Part shown: positions 23,541 through 41,674 of the stretch, piece after piece
Layout: each line of letters opens with the position of its first letter
Numbering within the stretch: position 1 is the stretch's first letter
NCBI RefSeq assembly: GCF_964340395.1
Contig: NC_135564.1
Location: 7,568,861-7,632,860 of the forward strand
Length of the DNA: 64,000 nucleotides
Source of the DNA: Glandiceps talaboti
Lineage: Eukaryota; Hemichordata; Enteropneusta; Spengelidae
Direction: 5' to 3'
The notes under the pieces: generated by a model
The model's input: only the letters and a program-made list of their open reading frames with translations
What the model was told of the DNA's origin: nothing
Databases searched by the model: none
Made by a program: the position numbers and the translations under genes

Positions 23541-23785
23541 TTACCTTCCGTAAGGGACGATTATGTTATGCCTTTTGTCTATGTATGTATGTATGTATGT
23601 ATGTATGTATGTATGTATGTATGTATGTATGTATACCTGTTTGTCTGTGTTTTCTGTACGGTCTGTCTGTCTGTCTATCTATCTGTCTGTCTGTCCGTCT
23701 GTCTGTATATGTGTGTGTATGTGGACACGATTTCTCAAAACCGGCAGCATCAATTAATGGATCTTGCTACGCGTCTTCCTTAATT
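23541..23785. repeat. Dispersed repeat with internal microsatellites, copy 1
   Basis: Starts at ACCTTCCGTAAGGGA, passes through (TATG)n at 23580-23634 and (CTGT)n at 23661-23706, and ends with TGGACACGATTTCTCAAAA and CTTGCTACGCGTCTTC. The same ordered landmarks around a CTGT-rich core occur at 59763-59920, so this is an interspersed repeat family carrying its own microsatellite rather than an isolated array. Confidence 0.72.
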
Positions 23786-24940
23786 CTAATGATTAAGTTT
23801 CAATAAACATTCTTTTAATATTAATTTATCATGTCCAGTGACTAGACTATATCTTAAGAATATAACTGTCATATTCATTTTTCTAGCACACATACCTACA
23901 AAAACTAGAGGCGTTGATCCTATGAGACTTTTTTAAAGATACCTAAGTCCTTCAAATCAAATGAATCTGTATGTTTGTGTGTGTGCAAATTTAAGCTTAA
24001 TTTGTTTGTGAGAGTCTAAACATCGTCATTCAAAATTAATGTAACGTGTAAAAGTTTTGTTACAGATTCAAGTCTATTGAAATGTTTGTCACATTCGTAT
24101 GTATGGTTAAATAAGCATGTAATTGGAAAATTAGAAATAAACATGTTGTGAAGGAAGACAATCTCTTCAACATTATTTCATCATTTGGAGAAAAATCCAT
24201 TACGGTTTGTAAACGTGAGACCTTTAATCTATGACGGCTATTTTTATAGCAAGGAGTCAGTCATGCAGTTTAAACTGTTTCACAAAACGAGAGAGAAATA
24301 CTAATAAAACACCAGTAGAATTATGAATTTCCTCTCGTTCTATTTTATTACTATATTTGAAAATAACAATTTGCCAAAGATTTGCAATGTTGGTATTTTA
24401 TCTAAACATCTGGACGTTTCCCGCCGTTATGGTAAATTTAATGGTCATACCCATAAAATCTAGTCAATTTATGAATACAGCGTCAATTCATCAGTCAATG
24501 TATTGCTATATGTTTGATTTTTATAAAATGCTATATTTGATATAACTTATTCCACATGAACACAGCCTTCAAGGCAACACTCGTTAGGGGATGCATTAAT
24601 ATAAAATTTCAAGTACCAGCAAATCGAAGATGTAAATTTCAAATATATCTAAGATGTTGAGTTCCTTGAAGTAGATGAGCTATTGACCTCTGTCGATAGT
24701 AACCTTTCGCTCGTGTGTATATAGCCTAAGGTGATGCGAAATAAAAGATATGGTAAAAAACGGATGCTGATTGCAAAGTGTTGACTTTTTTATGTAGATG
24801 ATACGTTTACGAAACAAAGGTAAAAGTTTGAGTGTGATGTAGTGATGTTGATTTCGTCACATGACCCTATTTCTCATCAAATTCGGCCAGTATGATATAT
24901 TCATTTGGTGGCTTTATATGTAGGTACACATATATGTAGA
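23786..24940. other. Non-coding interval
   Basis: No gene recognised. AT-rich. Confidence 0.55.
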
Positions 24941-24974
24941 TATGTATGTATGTATGTATGTATGTATGTGTATG

Positions 24975-25006
<32 letters not shown>

Positions 25007-25060
25007 TGTATGTATGTATGTATGTATGGATGTATGTGTGTATGTGTGTGTCTATGTGGT
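24941..25060. repeat. (TATG)n microsatellite
   Basis: ATGT tetranucleotide array with TGTG variants at the right end. Open frames on both strands are artefacts. Confidence 0.96.
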
Positions 25061-29596
<4,536 letters not shown>

Positions 29597-29839
29597 GATA
29601 ATGCAAGTTTGGAAACCAAACATTTGTTAAGTTGGACAAACATGGAAACACAGTAACCTTGAACACATCTTGAAGTCTAGTAGAGGTCGACAAAACACGA
29701 GTACATCCGGCGTCGCCCTTAACAACCTGAGATGTTCTAAAGTTGCATATAATCAGATCAGAATTTACGATGACATATCCAGTATACAAGCAATGATGCT
29801 GCTTTAAAAATACGGTATGTGTAGAAGCAAAGTTCATTG
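29597..29839 (-). CDS. Candidate exon, unrecognised product
   Basis: On the minus strand a pyrimidine-rich tract ending TAAAAG (29841-29840) precedes 243 open bases closed by a consensus donor GTAAGT (29596-29591). The frame starts with two bases then M-N-F-A-S-T-H-T-V-F, contains five cysteines and hydrophobic strands, and ends F-P-N-L-H-Y. The composition could fit an extracellular domain. There is no known motif, and phase does not join directly to the other candidate exons. Chance is a real alternative. Confidence 0.3.
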
Positions 29840-32368
29840 CTTTTAGCGTAAAAGATGTAAGATCAGATATATACTTGAACTGTCGCGCAGTTATCGTTTA
29901 TTGACCAAATCATCGACTTTCTACTTGTGGTACTTGATCACATAAAAGAACTTCTTGATGAAAGAGACGTTACATCTAGCTGAAGTATCAAGTAGTAGAT
30001 TGTGCACACACCTGTCTGTTTGTTATACGGATGGAGACTAGTTGCGACAATCGTATGTCAACAAGTTGAACGCGGGTTATAACAGGATACATCGAAATTT
30101 CCATACGTTGTTTTATTTTAATATCACAACAACATGGGTATTAACAAGTAGAAACCACAGAGATAGCGGAGACAGGCTGCGGCAACTTCGCTGCAAAATG
30201 TAGAAAAGTTATTAAACCTTTCGCCGTACTATGCTACACGATATATAGCCTACGTTTAAAGATGGGTTGTCGACCTGGCAAACTTTCTCTCAACTCAGCC
30301 TGTGATCTCTGTAGTTCAAATTCAGTGTTTACAAGGAAAATATATGCAGAAGCTGATTGGTTGAATAAGTCACAAGATTCCTGTCTTGTGTTGTTTGTGT
30401 CAAGTTACGCGGATGTGACCAATATAGACTATGTCGGATATGTCTTAAATATGATACTGCATAACTTTGCACAGTACTCATGTATCCTTGACAATTTATA
30501 GCCTTCTATTGTTAGTTGGACGTTCCAAGCTGACTGACACATCCTTTCCTTGCCATTTCTGGAATATTATCCCAGGGAATATTTGTGAAAGTTGAATAAC
30601 ACAACTACTATTTATACATGTATATAAGATCACCGTTCATACTTATGGGCAAATAAGCTGAAGTCTAGTAATTAAATTAACTGTGTACCCTGAAAAGAAT
30701 GTGCACTTGTGTCTCAGTACTCATGGCATATTATCCTTGTCTACATTGCAGTCTGTGATATCGTAAAACAGTACATTTCCTTGTGGATATCGCTGCCGAA
30801 AGTAGCTGTCACGTTTGATTTGTGAGTGGTTGATAGTTGTGAGTGTAATCCGTCAAGGGATTCGGTTGTAATTTATCAAACGAAAATAAAACAAAACCGA
30901 TGACCCTGCCAGAGGTATTCGCAATGTTGAATATAGGTGTTGTTTTCAATATCATTGACTAGGGGTGCAATACGGGTGAGTGAAGACCAACAAATTGCAT
31001 ATATTTCTTAAGAATATATTGGCATTGCTCTCCATTGGGACACCTGTAGGTGCTGATACATTTTACTTTCGAAGTCGGTGAAATAAATTTGAACTGACTA
31101 CGTTTGTACTTTCATAGGAAATAGAGGAGAGAAGTGCAAAGCAACGTGAGATTAAAGACTTCTTGTGGCAGTAAAACCGGCAATCAAAACGTGACCTGTA
31201 TTAAATTGAGATAGAATTACGAGGCATGTATTGGCAATGTATTCATTTATGGTTTACGTATCACTAACGTACATATACGTCATAGGTCGACTATATCACC
31301 ATGAGAATTATGGTAATCGTTGTGTTGGCGTATCCACTAAAAAAACGTGTTATCACGTGGTTAACAAGTAGTAATGACCAATCATATTGACCCAAATCTT
31401 TAGGAAAACTTTGAAAAGAAATTAAGATTTACATTTCAGACTCTCTATATTTACATACAGATTTCCAACACATCAAGTACAGCAAGTAAGAAACCATAAT
31501 ACATTTGGTGTTAATAAATCATGTTCTCCATGATACGTAGGTATCGTCCTCATTTATCAATATTAAAAACTTATATCACTTTAATAAGTGGCAAGTACGT
31601 TATCTGGCAACCCACTTATTATAGTACGTGTACTTCAGAATCTTTGACGAATGGTGTATCCTCCCATCTCCAGCGAAGCATATTTGATCCGTGATAGAAC
31701 GTTAGATATCGAAGTCTATTTACTGTTCGAAATCCATACAACACATGTGTTTCTGCTGTTGTGTTCAATTAATGTAGATTTAAATGATGAACGTGCAAAA
31801 GTAGGCAGCTGCAATCTTATTGATTAGGTCACCGGTCTGATCATAATTTTCATATCAATTTATTAACCGAGTTCATTTGTATTTGAGATTAATCTTGTTT
31901 TGCCTCTTGTCACTTTCCTTTAATTGTATTGGTTTGATTCTATAGGAATTTGTGAGTGAAATTACAAATCTATGACATGTGTGTATAAACATGTAATGAT
32001 AAGATTTGATTAGAGTTGATTAGATTTAATTCTCGATTTAATTTGGAAGCGGAGCTGTCACCCACACATGCCTGCATACATATTTGGTGATAGGATGTAT
32101 CATTTCACATTGTCTAGAGGCTATCCGTGGCTTATATATAATCTCTCCTCACGTCTAAGACAATGGGGTGCTAGGATGAAATTTCAAATTCAAACCAAGC
32201 CATCCACGCAGTTCTTAACATCACGTCTTGTTAATCAATCACAGAATTCTGCCCAATAATTTGGCGCTTATTTGGGGGAATTACAAAATAATTATTCAAA
32301 TATGGTGCATTTGCCAGATCAGGATGTTACTTTTACACTGCTTACATTGTTCTGGGCTGTAGGTTTAC
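29840..32368. other. Non-coding interval
   Basis: No supported gene. A plus-strand open stretch at 30262-30501 has no motif. Confidence 0.5.
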
Positions 32369-32524
32369 TCGTTTGTATGAACAACCTTTTGGTTCATGAT
32401 TTCTCTTTGAACCATACGGATTGAAGAGAGATCTTGAGATTCGATGCCGCGGATAGCCTCGAGACTACATACGTGGTCACAACGTGTTAGGATAACTGGG
32501 TTGTTCTCTTTAGGTGCGTTCAAA
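32369..32524 (-). CDS. Candidate exon, unrecognised product
   Basis: On the minus strand a strong polypyrimidine tract (a T7 run, then CTCTTCC) ends in TTTCAAG with AG at 32526-32525. It is followed by 156 open bases and a GTAAAC donor at 32368-32363. The peptide starts L-N-A-P-K-E-N-N-P-V-I-L and ends Q-K-V-V-H-T-N. It is hydrophilic and not repetitive. There is no domain I know. The acceptor is the best-looking one among the candidate exons. Confidence 0.32.
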
Positions 32525-32735
32525 CTTGAAATATTGGAAGAGATTAAAAAAATAGCTTGCAATGCGACACACAAAATAGATAAATAAAAGATGGCTAGTA
32601 CGGTACAAGAAACCTTATCAAGTCACGTTATTGAGGTTAGAGTAGGATCAGCTGATAAATACGTAGTACAGTTATTAGCCCACATCAAGTACAGTGTATT
32701 ACACCAAATAATGAATAGTGACCTGATGTAAGGTT

Positions 32736-32835
32736 GATAATATGAATGTTAATTACCTGTGTATTATCAAATGATAAATGAATCTGATAATATGAATGTT
32801 AATTACCTATGTATTATCAAATGATAAATGAATCT
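32736..32835. repeat. 50-bp tandem duplication
   Basis: Two head-to-tail copies, 32736-32785 and 32786-32835, differ at one base (CCTGTG versus CCTATG). Confidence 0.95.
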
Positions 32836-35800
32836 GATTAACTTTTAACTGATCAACTTTTTAATTAGAATTAGTACCCTATCATTATACTACGCATTAC
32901 ATGAATAAGAATTACTTTTGATACGTACTTCTTTTACATCAACAGTCCATAAGCTTGAACGATAGTTTAATTTCAACGTCGTAACATCTAACACGTCGTA
33001 AAAAGTAAAATCCCTTTTTTACGGCTTTACTAACTCTCTGCGTTTCGTCACGTGAGAGCACACACACACAGCGCTGGCATACAATATGAGTTGATACGTG
33101 TATATGATGATCCAACAAAAAAGTTAGGATTTTGATTTATAGACTATAGCAAAACTACAGTTCACTGACCGACAAGTTGTTAAAAATTGGCACCCATATT
33201 GTAAATTAACAACTGATGGGTTTAGAGTGGATCCGGATAGGATGAGAAATTGATGATTGTAATATCCGACACTCTGTTACACTATATATAAGCAATATTG
33301 TATTCATAGCATTGTTTTTAGCAATTCTCGAGTATTTCCTTTTTTAAAGTCTCTTCGAAAAACTAAACACTCTAAAATTGGTTATCCGGTAATCATTGCG
33401 AGCACACTTATGAATACATCTGCGGCAGAATATTCAGTCACTATTCTCTCTAAAATCTGTTGTTCTATTTTCATAATGTTTTTTTTTTTACAAAATTTCA
33501 TGCTGAATCTTACAACCGCAAGTAGACCATTTTGTTGGGCCATATATCAATCGTAGTAGCACAGACCTACATTTGGGTAATGACTTAGTCATCGGGAATA
33601 GATAACGCTCAAGTGCAACTACATAGCCTTCAGCTTAGCATTCTTCAATTACACTCACCGATTCACATCTTGTACACTGACAGTCAATAACGTACTAAGC
33701 AGTGATTTAGAAAATTATACTTTCGCATGTCCTTGACAGAGGAGCACTTCTCGCTAGATGAAGTCTGAATTGTGATTTAGATATAGTAATTTACGTCTAA
33801 ACATTTCACATTATTGTAGATGGCATGATTACGACATCAATGTTATCTTTAAACTCAACCTAAATCAGAAATCGGTAGTGTGAAAATAAAAGTTGATTTC
33901 CAAGACATCAGCAGAAAGACTAATACATTATCTACTACATTAGTGATACCTTCTAAGTCGTTAGTGACCATTCACACTAAACCTGACAGTTCTCTGTCAT
34001 GAACTTGTAGTTACTGTGTTTGGGTTCTGACATGACGCTGTTCATACATGTCGCCAAATACCTAGTTAGAGAAATGAATATCTTTTACTGCAATAGCTCA
34101 CATTGGTGTCAAGACAACAGGTACTAATATCGTATGCCTGGAGATGTCATTCAAGTTTATTGTCCTTTTGTTTCATTTCCATGACACTCATAATTATGCA
34201 GTACCTATTGTTATCTTAGGAAGCTCATATCCTATGCGTGACGTATTGTGATTTAATTTTGAATTTTGTAACGACTATAGCGTCGCATGTATGAACGACT
34301 TGGGTTTGACCGCGGAGCTGGCAGCACCTGTCTCTCCTAGTTGTTAGTTTTAATGAAGTCTTTTTTCCAATCATACTCATACATCGACTCATATGCAGTT
34401 TATCCTTTTACTACAACACTGGCTAATCTAAGATTTGATATCTCAATAAGGTGTGACAACTCCTATCCACATGGAGCCTTATCACTGTCGTCAGAGCGTA
34501 AGACGTTGCTTTATAATGTTGTTAAGTATTTTCAGTATGCTATGATAGCCAACACATAAATGGTTGGCTAAGATTTTTATTGAAAAAATAAATATATATG
34601 TTTCTCAAACCTTACAATGCATCTATGAAGACCTGACTTATCAGACTCGCTAGTCCACAAAGACATCCTTTTAAGAAATATCTGTAACCTGAGAACGTTT
34701 GATACTTTACTCATTGAATGTCGACCGTTATATTATTCACTGACTTGTAATGAATAAATGAATTGAGCTGTCAGATTTTGTAACACGTCATTTTTGAATC
34801 CGTCTTTGCATACCTCATAGTATGCACACATGTACATCATGCCATTACTCATTCGAGTATGCAAACTTTAGAATCAAGGTTACCAGTGAATAATCACATC
34901 ATGCATATATATTGATGTCACTAAAATATTTCGAGTTTGAAAACGCAGTATGCTTTTAATGACGTCCTCCTTGCATTGAGCATGCGCATTTCTAGTGTAA
35001 TATTCTTATATTAAGTTTATTTGCACTATACAAAGATGAAGTCTGAAAGGTATCCTATTCTAGCTTGTAAACTTAGCTTTCAGTCACGATTACATATTCA
35101 TTAATGATAAGTCCCCGTTTCTCGGTGCATCTTCACAGGTAATAACTCAACTATGTTTTCAACTATACGTCGAAGGTAAAAACCTTCCCCTAACACAGCA
35201 ATGATACTGTCAAGCTTTGCTACCGACAAATCCATATCTTAATTTAGATATATAGTTACATTAAATACTTAACTGGTTTTAAAAACACATAACAATACCA
35301 TTATAAGTACACTTTTCAACTGTATACCATCTCCTGAACTGCGTGTCCATCCCACACGTATCACTTGTGTACCATCTGTTATTATTTGAAATTATACCCT
35401 ATGGCTTGACGACATTTAGAAAGATCACATTGAAAAAAAAAACATACAATTTTAGTTTTATGAACATTTTTCAATATTGAAATTTATAGCCCAAAATCCA
35501 CAACGAAATCTTACACTACAAAGGTTGCATCATTTGAATAGCAAACAGCCACACGGTCTTGTTTGTTTGACCTGTGGTGATACTTTTCATTATGAGAGAG
35601 AAGTAGGAGAACTCTCGACATTTTCGATTTGCACGACGTGATGTGATTGTTTGTAGTCTAAAAACATGCCAACAGCAAAAGGTTAATGGAAGACAGAGAT
35701 GAACGTCAAAGCGATATTTATGCTGCGTCTGTATTTTCCTTGTCCGTACGTCACATAGACTCGTCGACGCCAACTATCGATGTCTCAAACTTTTTAGGTG

Positions 35801-35990
35801 ATAATTCTATTGATTCATAACAGAAATAGTGTTTCAGTTTATAACGTCGTATAAAATTCAATAATTTTTGAGAATGATCTGAAAGTTGGATCGGTCAGTT
35901 TGTGTGACAGAATGTAGTAAATAATTTTGAATTATTTGATTGTCTTATATGACTGTGATGTGTAAGAAATCATGGCTGGATTTTTATAAT
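32836..35990. other. Non-coding interval
   Basis: No supported gene, RNA or clear mobile element. Short open stretches at 34341-34559 (+) and 35773-35516 (-) have no motif. Confidence 0.5.
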
Positions 35991-36590
35991 TGATCCTGAA
36001 GTTCAAAGTCTAGGTCAAAGTTCAAGGTCTTAAAAGAAAGCTTGCCCCTGATAACGTGGTAGAATCTTAAATGGAGTCTCTATGTATTCCAGTTTTGTGG
36101 TTCTGGAGTACGTTATTACTGTACACTACAAATATGGCAGCCATTGAATAAAATGTTATATTAGGACCAAAAGTAATGCTTGTGTACATTTCCCATCTTC
36201 TGTATATATTACCTCTAAATAATCATGATTTAAAAAGAAATTTGTAGCAAGTGGATACGACAAAGTTTCTGTGATAGGCAATAACTGGCTTGATTTTGAT
36301 ACCTGACCCTAAAGGTCAGGGCCAAGGTCAATGGTAATGTCTTAGAAGAAAGCTTGATCCTAATAATATGGGGCAAGACAACTTTATTAGAGTCTTCATT
36401 TATTACAGCTTTTGAATTGTGTAATAAATATCGATTTTGACCACAAATATGACCGCCGTTCGGTCAACTATGCATATGTCGCAAAACAAAGTGACGCGTG
36501 CATGTCTAATATGGTATATCACATTTATGCTAGGTTTAATTGAAATCGAACTTTGTTAGAGAAATTGCGTATCGCGGACGGACGTACTAT
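35990..36590. repeat. Diverged dispersed repeat, two related units
   Basis: Two related segments about 315 bases apart share the ordered landmarks TTGAT(C)CCTGA, AGGTCA-AGGTC, GTCTTA-AAGAAAGCTTG, AATCTTAA/ATTAGAGTCT. Unit 1 is about 35990-36150 and unit 2 about 36290-36480. The tail includes TCGCGGACGGACGTAC. AGGTCA-rich repeats of this style are common in marine invertebrate genomes. There is no coding capacity. Confidence 0.5.
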
Positions 36591-38421
36591 TGTACTAGTC
36601 CACCTTCAATTCGGAGACTAAAAATTCTAAAGTATTGAGGAAAATGAAATGTCACTTGTCAGTGTTCCTCTTGATAACTTGGTCAAATCAATTTACAAGT
36701 AGTAAGGTGGGACTCCCACCTTGTCGCTAACTTGATTGATGTTATGTTATGTTGTGCTTTAGTCTTTAGATGCTTTGTCAGCTGACAATGTGATTCATTT
36801 GATGCATATCTGATACATTAACTTTCATAGCAACCAGTCAGTCTGACGACTCTTACAGAAATATCGTCTAAATGATCCTTGGTCCATATTTAAGTAATAC
36901 TGACATTTAAACAGGCGAACAGGTGGTGTTTTTATTGCAAACTCTACACGACAGTTCCATATATATCAGAATTCAATATTTACAGTGAATAACAAACATA
37001 TAACTCGATCGGTATCAGTGACTCGCGCGGAACGCGTGCTCAAAGGCGAATTAAAAGCAGCTGAAGTAAGTGAATCGAAGAGTTTGAATCAGCATTTTGT
37101 TATATTCGCGATTATATTTTATAATATTCGAATTAGAACATTGAACACTTGTGCAAAAATGTTTTTTTTTTAGGTGGGCGAGATTGTACTCCAGGAAACG
37201 CAATACATGCTATTGTGTCGCCTGCAACATTATAGATTATATCGGGAATGCTTCAAACACTCTCGCGAGATAGAGTAAGTTTATACTATCTCATGTTTTG
37301 GGGCACATGTACTTTGTATCAGAATTTCCATTTGGAGAATCTGATTATTTGTTTTCAGGATCTTTGTTGATAAAATGTGTAATTTATTATTGAATACGAT
37401 AGTTACCGCGTGATAATGCTAATATTAAATTAGAATTATGAATCCGTGAAAAGTCTACGTTCGGCCATTTAGTTATGATCTTCGTCTATTAAAGAAGTTC
37501 GATTATGCGCCATAATGCTGTTATTGATTAAGCTTAGTTGGTTAAATTGTTTGGTTATCATAAATTGGGCGAAGACGAACTTGAAACAGTACACTTTGAC
37601 TTCCTGTCACCTGTCCAGCACGTTTGATATTTAACATCAGATGCTGAGGTGGAAAAATATCTGAGTATTGAAAAATAACTTAAATAAGTATTGTTGCAAT
37701 GTAAAATAACTAGTATACAACATTGACTTACATATATTAATTGTCTATCATACCTTAAGTATGCATAATTATGTTATGAATGTACAATCACTCTGAAATT
37801 GAATTTTCATTCCTTTTATGGCAAATGACATTTTGTAATAGGGTACTGACCTTTTTGGAGCATTGACCTTCCTTTAAAGTCTATGAGTAGTCTGAGGTCG
37901 GCTTTTTTGTGCACTCCAGACTTATTTATTTAATTTGACACAACGTGTAATGAATATTTAACATATTAATGACGTTAGCATGACAGAATGCGATTAGTGA
38001 GACTTTTCTATTAATCAGCTTTGTGATTTTCCTTGACACAGACTAAGTGTTGCTGCCATCTAATGTGATGTTTCACGTCATTAGCTGCATTATCTCAAAC
38101 GAAGCAGAGTATGTTTGTTGAATATCCGATCGGAAGTTTCTTTGAGAGAAACTGCTCTGGGGCTGTATTTCTATTTCATTTTTGTATGCCGGGGGGGAAT
38201 ATCCTGCAATGCATGTTCTGAATGAACTCTGTCCAGAAAATACAACAAACGAAGTCCTCTGTCCCTCTTACCGGCTTAGGTACATCAAAACTTTTATTAA
38301 GGCACGTTGGGGGATGCCTGGTTCTCAAGCAGTCACGATTCGATTCCCTAATTAAAAAGATAAAAATAGCAAAATCGATTCCTCTATGATAAATGTCTTA
38401 TAAGTACGTTGGATAACTCAC
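36591..38421. other. Non-coding interval
   Basis: No supported gene. G9 run near 38190. Confidence 0.5.
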
Positions 38422-38660
38422 TCTCTGTCTATATGTGATAACATAGAATACACATACTGTGTAGTAAGATCTGCTTCTCAACAAAACTAATCGAATAAAA
38501 TCTACAACTCCACTAACAAAGTATATTAACACAGACATCCAAGTGTCCTTCAACAGTAGACTCTTCGACTTCCAAACCATGTTTAAGCAGCTGTATTTAG
38601 CGATAGTATTTGAATTGGAGAGACATGATATGGAATTCAATGGTGAGCCAGCAACCAATC
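38422..38660 (-). CDS. Candidate exon of a membrane protein
   Basis: On the minus strand CAAATACCAG (AG at 38662-38661) precedes 239 open bases ending at a GTGAGT donor (38421-38416). The frame reads two bases, then L-V-A-G-S-P-L-N-S-I-S-C. It continues with a K-S-K-S-L-L-L-K stretch, then a hydrophobic segment (W-M-S-V-L-I-Y-F-V-S-G-V-V) and a second aromatic one after R-S-R-S-Y-Y. It ends in phase 0. It could belong with the 14.8-kb exon, which starts in phase 0, but nothing links them directly. Confidence 0.3.
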
Positions 38661-40658
38661 CTGGTATTTGAAGTCTTTAGAAAACGATATCATGTTTGTA
38701 TGTCGGGGTTGGCTTTTTCTTTTACTTTTTCTCTTTTTGGGGGTATTATTTCTGAATGAAGCTGCTCGGCTTAATCAATAGAAGTGCACTGGGGATATCA
38801 ACGTCGTAAAACTTTGAAAAGGAAAAAAACTGAAAAGATGTTATCATCGTGAAGAGCTACGTATCCATATCCCACCTTGGATCTAGATCTTGAGGCAGGG
38901 ATACCTAGATACTACCTCGGCATTATATCTTTACAGAGGTTCTACATCAGGGAATAATAAAACGTTAAATGTATTGAATCTGGAGATAATTACTTTCATG
39001 TCATATTCAGTACGCCTGGTTGAATGATGGTCGAATCAATATTTATATGTGTTCACTCTAATAAAGTATAACGAATTTTCAATACGTAACATTTAATCGG
39101 ATGGTATATTTGTTAATGGTGTGTTTCTGTATGTCTGGCAGTAAGCATGTCTAGTCTGTTTCTTTATCTATAGTAAGAAATTCCAATATTTGATAACGTT
39201 ATTATAATTACCAATGTTATCATAATGATTACAGTTCTTCAATACCTAAAAAAAACTTATGGTGGAGATAATGGTAGCGCAAATGAAAGTGATTGTACTG
39301 TAACCATGGTAACCATCTCTATCCCCACCCCACACACACACATGTAGTGATGAATTCATGGTGTTTTGCAGCATATAGTCAACTCAAACCATGTTAATAT
39401 TCTGTACCAATGATATATTGATATCGTAGTTAACGTTTTTAGTTAAGTTGTAACGGTTGTGTGAGAAATTTCGATGTTTAATACACGTATTGATTTCACT
39501 TGTGAGTTTTAACAGGAATGTGAGAAAGGCTGTACATTGCTTACGTTCGTTTCACAATCCCACTTTGTATTGCTCACTTCTCACATGTCTACGAAATTGA
39601 ATCTTAATCTCAAAGCTTGCCGTCCAGGTTCTCACAAAATCGATGATGTTCCTTTGCGTGATGTACAATACGCCTTGGGGATCAATTTTGGTAAAAAACA
39701 GTTATCTCTGAATTTGAATGTGAAAGCAAACTCAAGGTCGTTAAGAAATTACACAGTCAACAACTGTGGGGTCTCATATATGGTTAATACAGTATTCGGC
39801 GGCCATTTTGAAATCTAAAATGTGCTAAATTTTGATATAGTTCTGACCTCTCTAAAGTTTACATGGTCACTTTGAATTTGTTTTCTTTCTTGTGCTGGGT
39901 TGCGTTTTCTTCAACAAAAACGTCGTCTCCTGTGTACTATCAATACAATATTTCACATACCGACCAGATTATACACACTACATCAGAACTGACACTGATA
40001 TGAGTGGCTCTACATAATGCTTTGCATAATAGATATATATCTTGCAGGTACAAGCAAGCGAAACGAAATCGTCAACAAATACAATGTGAAGTAACAGTAT
40101 ACCTCTGCTCTCTCGACCTTTACTCTGATGTACATGCTTTAGCAATTCAATCAAATCTGAGACAGGGTATGACGCCGCCATCTTTAACTGCGTAATCATT
40201 CTTCCAGGTTAATCAGTCAGGAAAATACTAGCTTTTATTTATCACTATCTAAAAACCAATGTCGGCTAGATATCCACAGTGCCCCATATTGGCACGTGAT
40301 ATCATCATTCGTGCATTTCAACTTGAGCACAAATTCTTTGACATTTAGAGTACTGGCTATGTTAACATGCCTGGGGAGCAGCCCCCCCCCCCCCTCACAT
40401 TGCAGCCAATGTTCATGTATTTGCACCTCAGGGTAATATATTACAGTTTTTAATCTATAGATAGAGACTGTAGCACGAGTAGCTCTGTGGAATATGAATA
40501 ATGCTTGCCCTACGGTTCAAAATTCGTTATAAAAGATTGTTCCTCGCATATGTGTTGCTAAGTAACCTTCTGCTGTGATATCCTACGATACACAGAAGAT
40601 GACAAAAACTTCGGCGTAAGATCAGGCTTGAGAACGAAAGATACAAAAACAGAGAAGT
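38661..40658. other. Non-coding interval
   Basis: No supported gene. C14 run at about 40382-40395. The plus-strand open stretch at 39537-39818 has no motif. Confidence 0.5.
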
Positions 40659-40779
40659 ACATACATACATACATACATACATACATACATACATACATAC
40701 ATGCATACATGCATACATGCATGCATGCATGTATGTATGTATGCACGCACGCACGCTCGCACGCACGCACGGACGGCTG

Positions 40780-40839
<60 letters not shown>

Positions 40840-40860
40840 CGCTCACACACGCGCGCGCAT
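40659..40860. repeat. Compound (ATAC)n-(GCAC)n-(ACAG)n microsatellite
   Basis: Graded tetranucleotide array: ATAC/ATGC at 40659-40740, CACG at 40741-40770, ACAG at 40779-40838, then CACACGCGCGCGC. Multiple open frames are artefacts. Confidence 0.96.
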
Positions 40861-41510
40861 GGCGCTATGACAAAGGGACATCCAGACAGATCGACGAATC
40901 GGGAGAGAACTGAGTTGACGACAGAAGTACAGCTAAATAAACAGACACCATCAAACAACATACACGGAATGCAAAATATTAATAAAACAAATTGCAAGCA
41001 AGACATTGAATTGTGCGCGGGATTGAACGGATATACAAGGGAGATGATGCCGCCTAACTAATCATATGCCAGCTGACATTTGATGAGCTGAATAAGAGAC
41101 TGGCGTATTTTATGACAGTTGATTTACTGCTTTGGGTCCATGGCAGTATAACCTTTGACGACTTGATCTGAATAATAATCATAAATCGCTCACTAACAAG
41201 TCTCATCATACATTCATAACAGTGTTTAGACACAAGTTAGTTCAATTAAGCGGTTTCCCCTGACACAATCACGGCTAGTAATATAATTCGAAACACTCAA
41301 ATACGATTTGATATAGTGCTGAAAACTACGTTACTCAATTCTTACATCGAGGATATATTTCAAATCCTGGCGCATATACGTACAAAACGGCACTGAATTC
41401 ATTGAGCACATTCGAAAATGACATATCTGTATTTGGTGATTTGCGAATGGCCCTCCTCAATCAAAACGGTTACTTGCAGTTCTTTTTTGTGGAAAATGCA
41501 TTATTTTCTG
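40861..41510. other. Non-coding interval
   Basis: No gene recognised. Confidence 0.55.
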
Positions 41511-41586
41511 TCTCTCAGTCTGTCTGTCTGCCTCTGACTCTCTCAGTCTGTCTGTCTCTGTCTCTGTCTGTCTGTCTGTCTCTCTC

Positions 41587-41672
<86 letters not shown>
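41511..41672. repeat. (CTGT)n-(CT)n compound microsatellite
   Basis: CTGT-rich imperfect sequence at 41511-41581 passes into a nearly pure CT array of about 90 bp. Confidence 0.95.

Positions 41673-41674
<2 letters not shown>

Noticed and set aside
38290-38360. tRNA-like B-box (GATTCGATTCCC) with an upstream A-box-like segment
   Set aside because: The intervening sequence does not fold into a cloverleaf, and the acceptor stem and anticodon arm are absent.
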